Assembly: GCA_029210815.1 (NCBI GenBank)
Contig: JARGGB010000017.1
Location: 1 to 48,815, forward strand
Length of the DNA stretch: 48,815 bases
Reading direction: 5' to 3'
Source of the DNA: Candidatus Brevefilum sp.
GTDB lineage: Bacteria > Chloroflexota > Anaerolineae > Anaerolineales > Anaerolineaceae
Of the stretch, positions 35,601 to 45,915 are shown in pieces. Every line of letters begins with the position of its first letter. Position 1 is the first letter of the stretch. Made by a program: the position numbers and the translations under genes. The notes under the pieces were generated by a model. That model ran no database searches. It saw nothing but the letters and a program-made list of their open reading frames with translations, and was not told the origin of the DNA.

Positions 35601-35634
35601 ATTTCTTTAAAAAGAAAAATTAGCCAGGATTGTT

Positions 35635-36882
35635 TTATTTTGAAACAGGTATCAGGTCTTGATAAACGCCGAGCACCTGCCTGGTAATCTCCTCCCAGCA
35701 AAAACCCTGTGCATAATCGGCAGCGCGTGCACCGATCTGATCTCGTAATTCATGGTTCACAAAAATCAGACGCAATTTTTCAGCCAGGGCTTCGGCGTCC
35801 TGCGCCGGTACAAAAAATCCAGTTTCACCATCCCTGATCAAATGCGCCAGGCCTCCAACTCTTGATGCAATCACAGGTGTGCCGCATGCCATCGCCTCCA
35901 GGGCAACCATCCCAAAACTCTCATAGTGAGATGGCATCACAACCACTTCTGCAGCAGAGTAATAATAAGGCAGGGTGTCCTGTCCTCGTTTCCCAAGAAA
36001 AACGACCATCTCATCCAGGTCAAGTGCCTTGCATAATTTCTGCAGCCTTTCCATCTCTGCGGAAAGCTCCTCTGTTTTACCTTCAGGATCGCCGCCAATG
36101 ATGATCAGGTAGTGGGGACAAATAAATGAATGGCAGTTCTTTTTTACGATCGACATCGCCTTTATCAGGGTGTCCACACCCTTTAAGGGTTCAATTCTAC
36201 CCACGAATAAAGCCATCCGATCTTTGGGTGATATTCCAATTGCTTCCTTAGCTTCATCTGGAGGGATAGGATAAAAATGATGTGTGTTGACCCCTGGTGG
36301 GATCACTGTAATCTTTTGGGGGTCAACACCATACAGATCCTGCAATTGCGATTTTTCTGCGTCTGTTGCTGCAACAATCCGCTCCGCAGCGTCCATCACA
36401 TTACTTTCACCATCAATCCGGTACTGACCTTCTCGTTCTTCAGGCGTCCTGCCTATGCGTTGTTTCATCTTCCCCAGGGTATGAAACATTTGCAGCATCG
36501 GTACTTGCCAGGCTTCCTTCAACAAATTCCCTGCCATCCCCGATAACCAGTAATGAGAATGCACGAGATCATACTGGATTTGTTTTTGTCTGGCAAAATC
36601 AAGAATGCCGTTAGCAAAAGTCTCGGTATAATCTGCCAGAACCTCTTTGGGCAGAAAAATTTCAGGTCCAGCCGGGATATGCACAACCCTGTTGAAATAG
36701 CCAAGGTCATGTGAAACCGATGGGACATGTTCATTTTCAGACCGGGTGAAAACATCCACATGCACACCCTCCCGTCCTAAAAATCGCGTCAATTCTCTGA
36801 CGTAAACATTCATGCCGCCGGTGTTTTTCCCACCCAGTATTGCCAGGGGGCAGGTGTGATAAGAAAGCATGGCAATATTCAT
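35635..36882 (-). CDS. GT4-family glycosyltransferase (MshA/sucrose-phosphate-synthase-like)
   Basis: The 415-residue protein is a GT-B fold glycosyltransferase of family 4. The N-terminal HTCPLAILGGKNTGGMNVYVRELTRFLG (about residues 8-35) is the acceptor-side Gly-rich loop shared by MshA and sucrose-phosphate synthases. VIPPGVNTHHF (about 196-206), FVGRIEPLKGVDTLIKA (about 225-241) and the nucleotide-binding PSHYESFGMVALEAMACGTPVIAS (about 315-338, E-x7-E) are intact. It uses an NDP-sugar donor; the acceptor is unknown. Mycothiol synthesis is not supported by neighbours. GGAGATTTGA precedes the ATG. A UDP-glucose dehydrogenase gene lies nearby on the other strand. Confidence 0.88.
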   Translation of the reverse strand: MNIAMLSYHTCPLAILGGKNTGGMNVYVRELTRFLGREGVHVDVFTRSENEHVPSVSHDLGYFNRVVHIPAGPEIFLPKEVLADYTETFANGILDFARQKQIQYDLVHSHYWLSGMAGNLLKEAWQVPMLQMFHTLGKMKQRIGRTPEEREGQYRIDGESNVMDAAERIVAATDAEKSQLQDLYGVDPQKITVIPPGVNTHHFYPIPPDEAKEAIGISPKDRMALFVGRIEPLKGVDTLIKAMSIVKKNCHSFICPHYLIIIGGDPEGKTEELSAEMERLQKLCKALDLDEMVVFLGKRGQDTLPYYYSAAEVVVMPSHYESFGMVALEAMACGTPVIASRVGGLAHLIRDGETGFFVPAQDAEALAEKLRLIFVNHELRDQIGARAADYAQGFCWEEITRQVLGVYQDLIPVSK

Positions 36883-36904
36883 TCAAATCTCCATCAAAAA
36901 ATTC

Positions 36905-36934
36905 TTGTAAAATCCATTTGCTTACTGGTATAAT
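36905..36934 (+). promoter_or_regulatory. Promoter of tRNA-Thr
   Basis: TTGTAA (36905-36910) is followed after 18 bases by TATAAT (36929-36934), nine bases before the mature tRNA 5' end. Confidence 0.6.
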
Positions 36935-36943
36935 GTTCTGCAC

Positions 36944-37016
36944 GCCAACGTAGCTCAGCTGGTAGAGCAGACGCTTCGTAAGCGCCAGGTCGAGGGTTCA
37001 AATCCCTCCGTTGGCT
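36944..37016 (+). tRNA. tRNA-Thr (anticodon CGU)
   Basis: The 73-base gene folds as a standard cloverleaf. The acceptor is GCCAACG/CGTTGGC, the D arm GCTC/GAGC, the anticodon loop TTCGTAA (anticodon CGT, reading ACG) and the T arm GAGGG-TTCAAAT-CCCTC. The discriminator is T and no CCA is encoded. The anticodon stem GACGC/GCGCC has one A-C mismatch at position 28:42. Confidence 0.96.
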
Positions 37017-37148
37017 CAATTAGTTGCAAACAAAACAGCTCACCAGGCTGTTTTAATTTTAACAGATAAACCAGATTTTTTCTTTGTGGTTATAATAGGG
37101 ATGGTAAATCTGCTGAATAACAAACAATAAAAATGTGGAGGCAATTGA

Positions 37149-38459
37149 ATGGCAAAAATTTGCGTGATTGGGACAGGCTACGTTGGTTTGGTCACAGGGA
37201 CGTGTTTTTCAGATATGGGACACAGGGTGACATGCCTGGATATCAATGAAAAAAGGATCGAAAAGCTAAATAATGGAATTATGCCCATTTATGAACCCGG
37301 GTTAAAGCAAATTGTCGATCAAAATGTTGACGCAGGTCGACTGAATTTCACAACAAGCTACCAGGAAGCCCTGAAAGATGCCGAATTCGCTTTTATTGCT
37401 GTTGGTACACCATCCAGCGTGGATGGCGATGCGGATATGCAATATGTCAAAATGGCTGCAGAAACGATTGCATCCCACCTCGACCACCCTATCATCATCG
37501 TCAATAAATCCACGGTACCAGTTGGCACAGGCGACTGGGTTTCTGAAATCATAAAAGATATGAACGGCGGCACAACACCTCCCTTCTGCGTCGTTTCTAA
37601 CCCCGAATTCTTGCGAGAAGGCTCGGCAGTAAATGACTTCATGGAGCCGGACCGGGTAGTTCTTGGGTCAACAAATCGTGAGGCGGCTGAGAAAGTTGCC
37701 GATCTCTACGAAGCACTGCGCGCACCAATTATGATCACAGACCTCAGAACAGCGGAAATGATCAAATATGCCTCAAACGCATTTTTAGCTACACGAATTT
37801 CCTTTATCAATGAAATCGCAAATATATGCGAATCCCTGGGTGCGGACGTCAAAGAGGTTGCACGGGGTATGGGGATGGACAAACGTATTGGACCGTCCTT
37901 CCTTGATGCAGGTCTGGGCTGGGGCGGCAGTTGTTTCCCGAAGGATGTCAAAGCCCTGGCACACATGGCTGAAACCAGGGGCTCCCACCCACAATTGCTC
38001 CAGGCTGTGATGGATATCAATCAAAACCAACGGAAGCGCGCCGTTCAAAAGGTGGAAAAAGCTTTGGGAGGTTTGAAGGGAAAAACCATTGGTTTATTAG
38101 GGCTGAGTTTCAAACCCAACACCGACGACACACGAGATGCACCGGCGCTTGATATCGCCCGGATGCTCCTCGAGTCTGGCGCTGTTGTCCAGGCATTTGA
38201 CCCACAAGCAATGGAGGTCAGCAAAAAAGAAATTCCTCAACTGCAATTGCGAAAGAATCCTTACGAAACTGCTGAAGCTGTGGACGCACTCATTCTGGCA
38301 ACCGAATGGAACGAATTCAAATCACTGGATTTCGAGCGGATCAAAGCAAATATGAAGGGAAATGTAATTTTAGACGGCCGCAATATTTGGGACGGCACTG
38401 AGCTGTACGAAATGGGATTCACCTATTTTGGGATGGGTGTCCCGCAGCCCGGGGAATAG
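37149..38459 (+). CDS. ugd: UDP-glucose 6-dehydrogenase
   Basis: The 436-residue enzyme oxidises UDP-glucose twice with NAD to UDP-glucuronate, a precursor of surface polysaccharides. The NAD-binding motif is [10 protein letters not shown] (about residues 7-16), with LDIN at 32. The catalytic Lys lies in [22 protein letters not shown], and the catalytic Cys in GGSCFPKD (about 258-265). [18 protein letters not shown] marks the C-terminal domain. GTGGAGGCAATTGA precedes the ATG. Length is normal. It is followed by a terminator. Confidence 0.96.
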   Translation: MAKICVIGTGYVGLVTGTCFSDMGHRVTCLDINEKRIEKLNNGIMPIYEPGLKQIVDQNVDAGRLNFTTSYQEALKDAEFAFIAVGTPSSVDGDADMQYVKMAAETIASHLDHPIIIVNKSTVPVGTGDWVSEIIKDMNGGTTPPFCVVSNPEFLREGSAVNDFMEPDRVVLGSTNREAAEKVADLYEALRAPIMITDLRTAEMIKYASNAFLATRISFINEIANICESLGADVKEVARGMGMDKRIGPSFLDAGLGWGGSCFPKDVKALAHMAETRGSHPQLLQAVMDINQNQRKRAVQKVEKALGGLKGKTIGLLGLSFKPNTDDTRDAPALDIARMLLESGAVVQAFDPQAMEVSKKEIPQLQLRKNPYETAEAVDALILATEWNEFKSLDFERIKANMKGNVILDGRNIWDGTELYEMGFTYFGMGVPQPGE

Positions 38460-38479
38460 AAAATAAACCATAAAGACAA

Positions 38480-38514
38480 AAAGACCCCATCGCTTATTTT
38501 GATGGGGTCTTTTT
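38480..38514. terminator. Bidirectional terminator after ugd
   Basis: AAAGACCCCATC (38480-38491) pairs exactly with GATGGGGTCTTT (38501-38512), flanked by A- and T-runs. It separates ugd from the convergent gene at 38535. Confidence 0.92.
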
Positions 38515-38534
38515 ATTTGCTTAAATTCCTTGAG

Positions 38535-39338
38535 TTACGGAGTGTTTCCAGCATCCTCTTTTGTTCTCACGGATTTAGTAATGTCAATATCAAAACCATG
38601 CAATCGATAAATGATCACCAGGTTAACAAACATCATAAGCACACCCAATAAGATCACCCAACCATAATGCAAACTTGCTTCAGACAAGCCAACAACCAGC
38701 CCGGTGATAAGTATTTCCAGACCAACCGCAGCACCCAACCAGACTGGCTGGTTTCGTTTATATACCTGGAAGACCAACAAGGTTACGCTGATATGCATCA
38801 CAAATGCTGTAATTCTCTCGAGTGCTGTTGCTAAGGGAATGAAAAATTCAAGCGCCCAAAGTTCTTCTATCTGGGCAATCATTTCCGGCTCTAAAGCGCT
38901 AGTTTGGGGATCTATGTTGATATTGCTCAACATTGTGATAAAGGTCATCAACAAGGGCAGCCCAACAAGCATGATGCTTTCTGCACCGCCGTAACCTACA
39001 CCAAAGCCGTAAGCATTTTCAAGATTCTCTAATTTCAAGAACTTCATTCCAACCCAACGTATCAAAACGCCTATGATCACACCGAGAAAAACATTGGTGA
39101 GAATTTGAGATAGGCGAAATGTTTCACCCGCTGCTGCCTCATCCCATGTTGGAATGACAGATGTCAAACCGCTGAAAATGAGGGAAACCAAGACCTGAAC
39201 GATAAAATAACCCAGAACACCAAAGGTGATTGTTCGCCATGAAACGCTCAGCTTATCCTTCAGCCAATACCCTGCAGCAACTGGCAATCCTATGATCACC
39301 AATAATGCAATAACAATTGATATGCTTAATAAAATCAT
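38535..39338 (-). CDS. YhfC-family putative intramembrane metalloprotease
   Basis: The 267-residue protein has about seven membrane segments. The YhfC/PF10086 pattern is visible: FGVGYGGAESIMLVGLPLL (about residues 112-130) with a conserved Glu, and a second site ALERITAFVMHISVTLLVF (about 170-188) with Glu-Arg and His. These residues are thought to form the active site of a CPBP-like glutamic-type intramembrane protease. Substrate and role are unknown. It is preceded by the acyl-CoA synthetase gene on the same strand after 12 bases. Confidence 0.75.
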   Translation of the reverse strand: MILLSISIVIALLVIIGLPVAAGYWLKDKLSVSWRTITFGVLGYFIVQVLVSLIFSGLTSVIPTWDEAAAGETFRLSQILTNVFLGVIIGVLIRWVGMKFLKLENLENAYGFGVGYGGAESIMLVGLPLLMTFITMLSNINIDPQTSALEPEMIAQIEELWALEFFIPLATALERITAFVMHISVTLLVFQVYKRNQPVWLGAAVGLEILITGLVVGLSEASLHYGWVILLGVLMMFVNLVIIYRLHGFDIDITKSVRTKEDAGNTP

Positions 39339-39350
39339 TGGCAGCTCACT

Positions 39351-41450
39351 TTACTTATCCGCTAATATCATCCGGGCATCCAATACGAATGCGCCTTCAC
39401 CTTCTGGCAAGACCAGCAAGGGGTTAATTTCAATTTCTGAAACCTGGGGGAAGTCCAGAGATAACTGGCTTAACCTGCCGATTACATCAACGACCGCATC
39501 CAGATCATAAACGGGTCCCCCTCTGAATCCCTGTAAAAGCCTGCCTGCCTTGGTAGAGAAGATCATCTCTTTTGCGTACTCAGGTGAAAGAGGCGCAACA
39601 CCAAACCCAACATCCTTGAACAACTCAACATAGACACCCCCCAAGCCAAACATCATCAATGGTCCAAAAGTCGGGTCACGACGCATCCCAACGATGACCT
39701 CAAGACCTTTAGGTGCCATTTTTTCCACCAGGTACCCATCAATTGCTGCATCCTTTGCTGCAGCTGCAATTTTCTCTTTTATTGATTTGATGGCGTTTTT
39801 CAGCGCGCTGTCAGAATCAATATTGAGTGCAATCCCACCCAAATCAGATTTGTGCAGTATTTGTTCAGACACCACCTTTAAGGCGACAGGGTAACCGATA
39901 TCCTCAGCGATTGCAGCGGCTTGGGCAAAATCCTTTGCAAATCCACCAGGGACAAGCGTCATGCCGTATGCCTCCAATATCGGGCGTGTATCCGCTTCGC
40001 CAAGCGCTGTCTTATTGATCCAGGACAAAGCCCTTGCAACTTCAGAACAGTTAATGTCGCTAAAGGAAAATGCCTTTGATTTCAGTTTATCTTTCCAGGT
40101 CTTATACTTTGCCATTGCTCCCAGAACCTGCCCTGGAACTTCCGGGAAAATCGTCATTGGCACATTATTCTTATGCAGCACCATCCGGGCTTCATCCAGG
40201 CTTTTTTCACCAACCATGCAGGCAAGCACGGTTTTCTGTGTCTTGTTTGCATTTTCAACAATTGCCCGGGCAACGTCCCCAGGATCAACCAGGGCTTGCG
40301 GGACCAAAATCGGTAAAAAAGCATCCACACCTGGGTCATCCAGCAGTGTTGATAAACAATGAGAGAATTCCGCAGGCTCTGCACCGCCCAGCATATCCAC
40401 AGGGTTGGAAACCTGCGCGCTCGGATTGAGTTTTTCAGCCAGCTGTTTCTGCTTTTCCTCGCCAATATTTGCCAGGGTAAAGCCGTTCGCAGCCAGCGAA
40501 TCTGAAGCCAGTGCAGCAGGGCCGCCAGCATTGGTAAAAATTGCCACGCGATTCCCCTCAGGCAGTGACTGACAGCTCAAAGCCCAGGCAACATCAAACA
40601 ACGAAGCCAAATCCGGCACCTCGATCACACCCGCTTGCTTGAAGGCAGCCTGGTAAGCTGTGTAGGCACCTGCCAGAGACCCTGTATGAGAGGAAACCGC
40701 ACGGGCACCAGCATCTGACCTGCCGGCTTTTAGCAGGACGATCGGCTTTTCTTTTGACACCTGGCTGGCAACTTCCAAAAACTTTTGCCCGTCCTGGATA
40801 CCTTCAACATAAGCAGCAATCACCTTCACCTGGGGATGCTCGCCAAAATATGCGATCATGTCGGTTTCATCAACATCCAGTTCATTTCCCAAACTGGCAA
40901 AATGAGAAAAACCGATGTGTTTATTGGCAATGTAATCCACCACGCCGCCGCACACCGCCCCGGACTGTGAAAGGAACCCAATCGAACCTTTATCGGGGAC
41001 ACCTTCAATGAAGGTTGTGTTCAAGCCAGTGTGCAAATCCATCGTACCGACGCAATTGGGGCCAATCAACCGCATGCCGTATTCAGACGCGATCTGGCTG
41101 CATTCCTGCTCCAATTGCAGGCCTTTATCACCAATCTCACGGAAACCGCCTGAGATGATTATCACGGCTTTGATCCCCCGATCACCGCAATCACGCAATA
41201 CTTTGGGTGTCATCGGTGCCGGTAAAACAACCACTGCAAGGTCAACCGGGTCAGGCACAAGCGCCACTTCGGGATAACTTTTTAATCCCAGGATCTGATC
41301 TGCACCAGGGTTAACAGGATAAATCCCGCCTTCAAACCCGTATAAACTCAAATTTTTTAAAATGCCATGACTTAACTTCCGGGGATTTGTGGAAGCGCCA
41401 ATGATTGCTACCCCTTTTGGTGAGAAAAAAGGTGCCAGGTCATTTGTCAT
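39351..41450 (-). CDS. Acetate--CoA ligase (ADP-forming), fused subunits
   Basis: The start is taken at ATG 41450 (MTNDLAPFFSPKGVAIIGAS), with AAAGGAAACGAACG upstream, giving 699 residues. The alpha half (about 1-450) has the CoA-binding Rossmann region and the phosphorylated-His region (VSSHTGSLAGAYTAYQAAF, about 252-270). The beta half (about 470-699) is an ATP-grasp domain (GYPVALKVVSEQILHKSDLGGIALNI, IVGMRRDPTFGPLMMFGLGGVYVEL). This class makes ATP by converting acyl-CoA to the acid. That fits an anaerobic fermentative life, saving one ATP per acetate. Confidence 0.93.
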   Translation of the reverse strand: MTNDLAPFFSPKGVAIIGASTNPRKLSHGILKNLSLYGFEGGIYPVNPGADQILGLKSYPEVALVPDPVDLAVVVLPAPMTPKVLRDCGDRGIKAVIIISGGFREIGDKGLQLEQECSQIASEYGMRLIGPNCVGTMDLHTGLNTTFIEGVPDKGSIGFLSQSGAVCGGVVDYIANKHIGFSHFASLGNELDVDETDMIAYFGEHPQVKVIAAYVEGIQDGQKFLEVASQVSKEKPIVLLKAGRSDAGARAVSSHTGSLAGAYTAYQAAFKQAGVIEVPDLASLFDVAWALSCQSLPEGNRVAIFTNAGGPAALASDSLAANGFTLANIGEEKQKQLAEKLNPSAQVSNPVDMLGGAEPAEFSHCLSTLLDDPGVDAFLPILVPQALVDPGDVARAIVENANKTQKTVLACMVGEKSLDEARMVLHKNNVPMTIFPEVPGQVLGAMAKYKTWKDKLKSKAFSFSDINCSEVARALSWINKTALGEADTRPILEAYGMTLVPGGFAKDFAQAAAIAEDIGYPVALKVVSEQILHKSDLGGIALNIDSDSALKNAIKSIKEKIAAAAKDAAIDGYLVEKMAPKGLEVIVGMRRDPTFGPLMMFGLGGVYVELFKDVGFGVAPLSPEYAKEMIFSTKAGRLLQGFRGGPVYDLDAVVDVIGRLSQLSLDFPQVSEIEINPLLVLPEGEGAFVLDARMILADK

Positions 41451-41536
41451 TCGTTCGTTTCCTTTCAATTTCAGTCAGATTATCACGTTTGGATATTATA
41501 CCCGAGATGCCTTCTTCGAAATTCATTCTTTTCGGC

Positions 41537-41542
41537 TATAAT
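41537..41542 (+). promoter_or_regulatory. Candidate -10 element of the recombination operon
   Basis: TATAAT lies six bases before the ATG at 41549, so transcription would start at or next to the start codon. There is no Shine-Dalgarno, fitting a leaderless mRNA. Confidence 0.45.
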
Positions 41543-41548
41543 TCAACC

Positions 41549-43672
41549 ATGCCCTTAACAGCTGACCAGGAAAAGCTCATAAAACAGGATATAAAATCAA
41601 AGGTTTTCTTACAAGGCCCAGCGGGTTCCGGGAAGACAACAGCAGGGATCCATTGGCTTACAAAATTAATCAAGGCGGGTATTCCCCCTCATCAGATATT
41701 GATATTCACCCCGCAGCGAACTTTATCCTTACCGTATCAAAACACCCTGTATCAAGAAGAGGTGCAAGCCCATGGACCTGTCAATTCTCTCACCCTGGGT
41801 GGTTTGGCACGTCGCATGGTGGACTTATTCTGGCCACTTGTTGGAATTGATGCCGGCTTTGGTACGCCAAACAAAGCACCCAACTTCCTGACCCTCGAGA
41901 CCGCCCAGTATTACATGGCACACCTGGTGCGACCCTTGATCGAAGAAAAAGGCTTGTTTGACAGCCTGACAATTAACCGAAACCGCATCTATGCCCAGAT
42001 CCTGGACAACCTGAACAAAGCCGCTGTGGTCGGTTTCCCTTACGAGGAAATTGGTGGGCGTTTAAAATCTGCATGGGTAGGCGATATTGAGCAGCTGCAC
42101 ATTTATGATGATGTCCAATTTTGTGCGGATCAATTCAGGTCTTTTTGCCTGGAAAACAATTTACTCGACTTTTCTCTTCAGGTAGAGGTCTTTTTGAAAC
42201 ACCTGTGGACATCCCCTATGTGCCGATCTTATCTTTCACAATTTTATCGACACCTGATCGTGGATAACATAGAGGAAGATACCCCCGTCACTCATGACAT
42301 CTTAAAAGAATGGCTGCCTGATTTTGAATCAGCCCTGATCATCTTTGATCAGGAAGCGGGTTATCGATCCTTCCTTGGGGCGGATGTTGAAAGTGCTCAA
42401 TCCCTTAAAGATTCCTGTGATAAAATCATCAATTTTGAAAAAAACCTTGTCTCCGAAGATGGTATCAGACAGGTCTCCCTTGGGATCAATAACGCCATCG
42501 CCCGATTAAAAGGCACCCCCCAGTCAAATCCAGAACCTTCATTTGAAGCAGTGCGTGCTGCTATTGTCTCGCCTGCAGAAAATCCTAAATATTTTCCCGG
42601 GATGGTTGCCTGGGTCGCCGACCAAATCGCCAATCTAATAAATGACGGCGTGTCCCCCGGTGAAATTGTTGTCCTGGCACCCTTTATGCCCGATGTGCTC
42701 CGTTTCACCCTCACCAACCGGCTGGACGAATTGGGCATTCCTAACCAGTCACACCGTCCATCGCGATCACTGAGGGATGAACCTGCAACCCAAACCATGT
42801 TAACCCTGGGGCGGATCGCCTTCCATTCCTGGGAGATGCTCCCGGAGCGCATCAACCTCGCCTATGCACTTGTGCAGGCGATCGATGGGCTCGACCTGGT
42901 ACGTGCACAGCTTCTCACAGCCTATGCTTATAAAAAATCGGGGTCTGATTTCCCGCTGCATCCCTTTGAAGCAATCCCTCCCCATGTGCGTGACCGGGTC
43001 ACCTTCAGAGTGGGAGAACGCTATGACCGCTTGCGAAACTGGCTGGAAAACATCAATACACAGGCAGAACTTCCCCTTGATTTCTTTCTCAACAAGCTTT
43101 TTGGTGAGGTTCTCAGCCAACCCGGGTACGGCTTTCATGATAAATTAGACAGCGGCAATACCGTTGCCATACTGATTGAGTCCATTCAAAAATTTCGCTG
43201 GGCAATTGGCGAACAGCTGGTTTCAGATGAAATTTCTATTGGGAAAGAATACATCCAGATGGTCAATGAAGGAGTTATCGCCGCTCAATATGTCCAGAGC
43301 TGGGAAACAGGGGATGAAGATGCCGTTTTGCTCTCACCAGCTTATACTTTCTTGATCAGCAACCGCCCCGTCGATGTTCAATTTTGGCTGGATATTGGCA
43401 GCCCAAGCTGGTACCAGCGTTTGGATCAACCCCTGACCCACCCCTATGTCCTCAGCAGAGCCTGGGAACATGGTGAGTTGTGGGATGCTGAAGATGAACT
43501 TGCAGCTTCTTACCAAAGCCTCCAGCGTCTCTCAGTAGGACTGCTCAACCGGTGCCGGAAAAAAGTCTACCTCGGTATGAGCGACCTGGATGTGCGCGGC
43601 TATGAAAACCGTGGATTGTTGATCCGTATCATCCAGAATATTTTACAGCACGCCAGGCGGGAAACATCATGA
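41549..43672 (+). CDS. AddB-like degenerate SF1 helicase subunit
   Basis: The start is placed at ATG 41549 (MPLTADQEKLIKQD), giving 707 residues. Walker A GPAGSGKT is at 23-30. A motif II-like VDNIEED (238-244) lacks the normal DExQ order. FDQEAGYRSFLGAD (266-279) corresponds to motif III of UvrD-like enzymes. The C-terminal LSVGLLNRCRKKVYLGMS is a worn motif VI, and no clear motif V is present. This resembles the N-terminal helicase-like half of AddB, whose nuclease half is here encoded separately two genes later. It overlaps the next gene by ATGA. A role in double-strand break end processing is inferred from neighbours. Confidence 0.75.
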   Translation: MPLTADQEKLIKQDIKSKVFLQGPAGSGKTTAGIHWLTKLIKAGIPPHQILIFTPQRTLSLPYQNTLYQEEVQAHGPVNSLTLGGLARRMVDLFWPLVGIDAGFGTPNKAPNFLTLETAQYYMAHLVRPLIEEKGLFDSLTINRNRIYAQILDNLNKAAVVGFPYEEIGGRLKSAWVGDIEQLHIYDDVQFCADQFRSFCLENNLLDFSLQVEVFLKHLWTSPMCRSYLSQFYRHLIVDNIEEDTPVTHDILKEWLPDFESALIIFDQEAGYRSFLGADVESAQSLKDSCDKIINFEKNLVSEDGIRQVSLGINNAIARLKGTPQSNPEPSFEAVRAAIVSPAENPKYFPGMVAWVADQIANLINDGVSPGEIVVLAPFMPDVLRFTLTNRLDELGIPNQSHRPSRSLRDEPATQTMLTLGRIAFHSWEMLPERINLAYALVQAIDGLDLVRAQLLTAYAYKKSGSDFPLHPFEAIPPHVRDRVTFRVGERYDRLRNWLENINTQAELPLDFFLNKLFGEVLSQPGYGFHDKLDSGNTVAILIESIQKFRWAIGEQLVSDEISIGKEYIQMVNEGVIAAQYVQSWETGDEDAVLLSPAYTFLISNRPVDVQFWLDIGSPSWYQRLDQPLTHPYVLSRAWEHGELWDAEDELAASYQSLQRLSVGLLNRCRKKVYLGMSDLDVRGYENRGLLIRIIQNILQHARRETS

Positions 43673-45915
43673 CACCAGCAGTGACCATCCTCAGACCCGG
43701 GCAGGAAAAAATCCTCAAATATCATTCCGGGAGAATGGGCATCAGTGCTGTCCCTGGCAGCGGAAAAACTTGGACCCTTTCCTACCTGGCTGCAAAATTA
43801 ATTCGTGAGAGCGCAATTGATATCAACCAGGAAATCCTGATTGTCACATTGGTCAACGCTGCTGTTGACAATTTTTCCATCCGGATTTCGCACCAATTAC
43901 TGGCTGAAGACCTGCTGCCAGGCTTTGGATACCGCATCCGCACCCTTCATGGGCTCGCCAACGACATTGTTCGTGAAAGACCCGACCTGGCAGGATTGGG
44001 CACAGGCTATCAAATCATCGATGAGGTCGAAGCAAATCGGATCAAGCAAAGCATCGCCAGGGACTGGTTGAATGCTCACATTGATTTTTTCGAACCCTAT
44101 TTGCAGTACGAAGACTATCAAAGAGATCAGCTTTACGAAAATAAGAACAACCTGCCATATTTAGTCGAATCTATCGCAAGTGCCTTCATTCGCCTCTCAA
44201 AGGATCGGCAGCTTACACCCAAAGCCCTGCGTGAAAAGCTTGATCAAAGCCAGATTTCACTGCCCCTGGTTGAAATGGGCATAGAAATCTACAGCGATTA
44301 CCAGGATGCCCTCAACTATCGCGGCAGCGTTGACTTTGATGATCTGATCCGCCTTGCCTTGCGCTGCCTCAAGTCCGACCCTTCCCTTGTTGATATTCTG
44401 CAGCAGCGATGGCCTTATATTTTAGAAGACGAAGCTCAGGATTCAAGTTTGCTGCAGCAGGAAATCCTTTCGCTCCTTGCGGGTGAAAACGGCAACTGGG
44501 TGCGTGTTGGCGACCCCAACCAGGCAATTTATGAGACCTTTACCACAGCCAGCCCGCAGTATCTGCTCGACTTCCTCAAAAGAGAGGACGTTGAAGAACG
44601 CTCCCTGCCAGAAAGCGGCCGCTCAACATTGAGCATTATCGATTTAGCCAATCACCTGATAAAATGGACGCAGAACGACCATCCCAACCCCGAAGCAAGA
44701 ATAGCTCTCAACCCACCTTTTATCAAGCCTACCCCACCGGGTGACCCGCAGCCCAACCCTGGGGATTGCCCATCCTGCATCAAATTAATTGAAAGAGCAC
44801 TCAGCCCGGAGCAGGAAATCCGCTTTGTAGCAGACGCTGTTGAATCATTTTTGCAGGACCATCCCGACAAGACAGTTGCCATTCTTTCGCCAAGAAATAC
44901 ACGCGGCTTTAAGTTCGTGGATGAGCTCGAAAAACGGAAGATTCCTACGGTGGACAGCTTGCTGCAATCAACAAGTGCAACTCGCCTGTCAACCGGTGCG
45001 ATCGCTAATATCCTGCACTACCTGGGCGATCCCGAATCCAGCCAAAAGCTGTCACTGGCATATAAAGTTTGGCGGCGCGCTGAACGATCAGATGAGGAAA
45101 ACTGGACTTTTTACAAAGGAAACATCAGCCTGATCAGAGGGATTGACCACGTGGAAGACTACTTGTGGCCGGGGATTGCCGGGGATTGGCTTGATTCTCT
45201 ACAACAAGAGGAAAAAGATCCACAAATCATTGGAGAACTGGAATCCTTCAGAGAAGTGGTCAGACGCTGGCAAAACGCTGTCTTTTTGCCCATTGACCAG
45301 TTGATCCTGACGATTTCACAAGACCTTTTCCTGGATCCATCTGAATTAGCCCTGGCACACAAGCTTTCCTCATTACTGCGCCAGTTAGGCGACGCTCACC
45401 CGGATTGGCGATTGCCAGAATTTACAGAGGAACTTGCAAATATCGCTAAAAATGAACGCAAATTCCTTGGTTTCTCCCAGGAGGATGAGGCTTTTAACCC
45501 CGATCTCTACCCGGGTCAAGTGGTTGTTGCCACGATGCACAAAGCAAAAGGCTTGGAATGGGACTGCGTTTTCTTAACTGCCGTCAATAATTACAATTAC
45601 CCTTCTGGTGCAGAATTTGACAACTTCCAATCCGAAAAATGGTTTGTCAAAGACCATCTCAATATGGAAGCCGAGATCATCAACCAGCTTAAGACCCTGA
45701 TCGAGGCTGATCCCTTTGACTGGTACCAACCCGGGCGTGCATCCATGGACGCACGGGATGAATTCATTCGTGAAAGGCTAAGGCTGCTCTTTGTTGGCAT
45801 CACCCGGGCACGAAAATGGCTGACTATCACCTGGAATACCGGACGGGTCTCAAACCGCAACTTCCCTGCGCTGGCATTGCTGGAATTGATCAATGCTGTG
45901 GAGAAAAAGCAATGA
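43669..45915 (+). CDS. UvrD/AddA-type ATP-dependent DNA helicase
   Basis: The 748-residue protein is a superfamily 1A 3'-5' helicase. Motifs seen are Walker A AVPGSGKT (27-34), motif Ia around LVNAAVDNFSIR, motif II LEDEAQDSS (252-260), motif III GDPNQAIYET (281-290), motif V TMHKAKGLEWD (about 626) and motif VI RLLFVGITRARKWL (about 700). Unlike AddA it has no C-terminal nuclease domain. It overlaps both neighbours by four bases (ATGA), so the three are translationally coupled and likely produced in fixed ratio. It is probably the active motor of the complex, with the AddB-like protein and the nuclease. Confidence 0.9.
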   Translation: MTPAVTILRPGQEKILKYHSGRMGISAVPGSGKTWTLSYLAAKLIRESAIDINQEILIVTLVNAAVDNFSIRISHQLLAEDLLPGFGYRIRTLHGLANDIVRERPDLAGLGTGYQIIDEVEANRIKQSIARDWLNAHIDFFEPYLQYEDYQRDQLYENKNNLPYLVESIASAFIRLSKDRQLTPKALREKLDQSQISLPLVEMGIEIYSDYQDALNYRGSVDFDDLIRLALRCLKSDPSLVDILQQRWPYILEDEAQDSSLLQQEILSLLAGENGNWVRVGDPNQAIYETFTTASPQYLLDFLKREDVEERSLPESGRSTLSIIDLANHLIKWTQNDHPNPEARIALNPPFIKPTPPGDPQPNPGDCPSCIKLIERALSPEQEIRFVADAVESFLQDHPDKTVAILSPRNTRGFKFVDELEKRKIPTVDSLLQSTSATRLSTGAIANILHYLGDPESSQKLSLAYKVWRRAERSDEENWTFYKGNISLIRGIDHVEDYLWPGIAGDWLDSLQQEEKDPQIIGELESFREVVRRWQNAVFLPIDQLILTISQDLFLDPSELALAHKLSSLLRQLGDAHPDWRLPEFTEELANIAKNERKFLGFSQEDEAFNPDLYPGQVVVATMHKAKGLEWDCVFLTAVNNYNYPSGAEFDNFQSEKWFVKDHLNMEAEIINQLKTLIEADPFDWYQPGRASMDARDEFIRERLRLLFVGITRARKWLTITWNTGRVSNRNFPALALLELINAVEKKQ

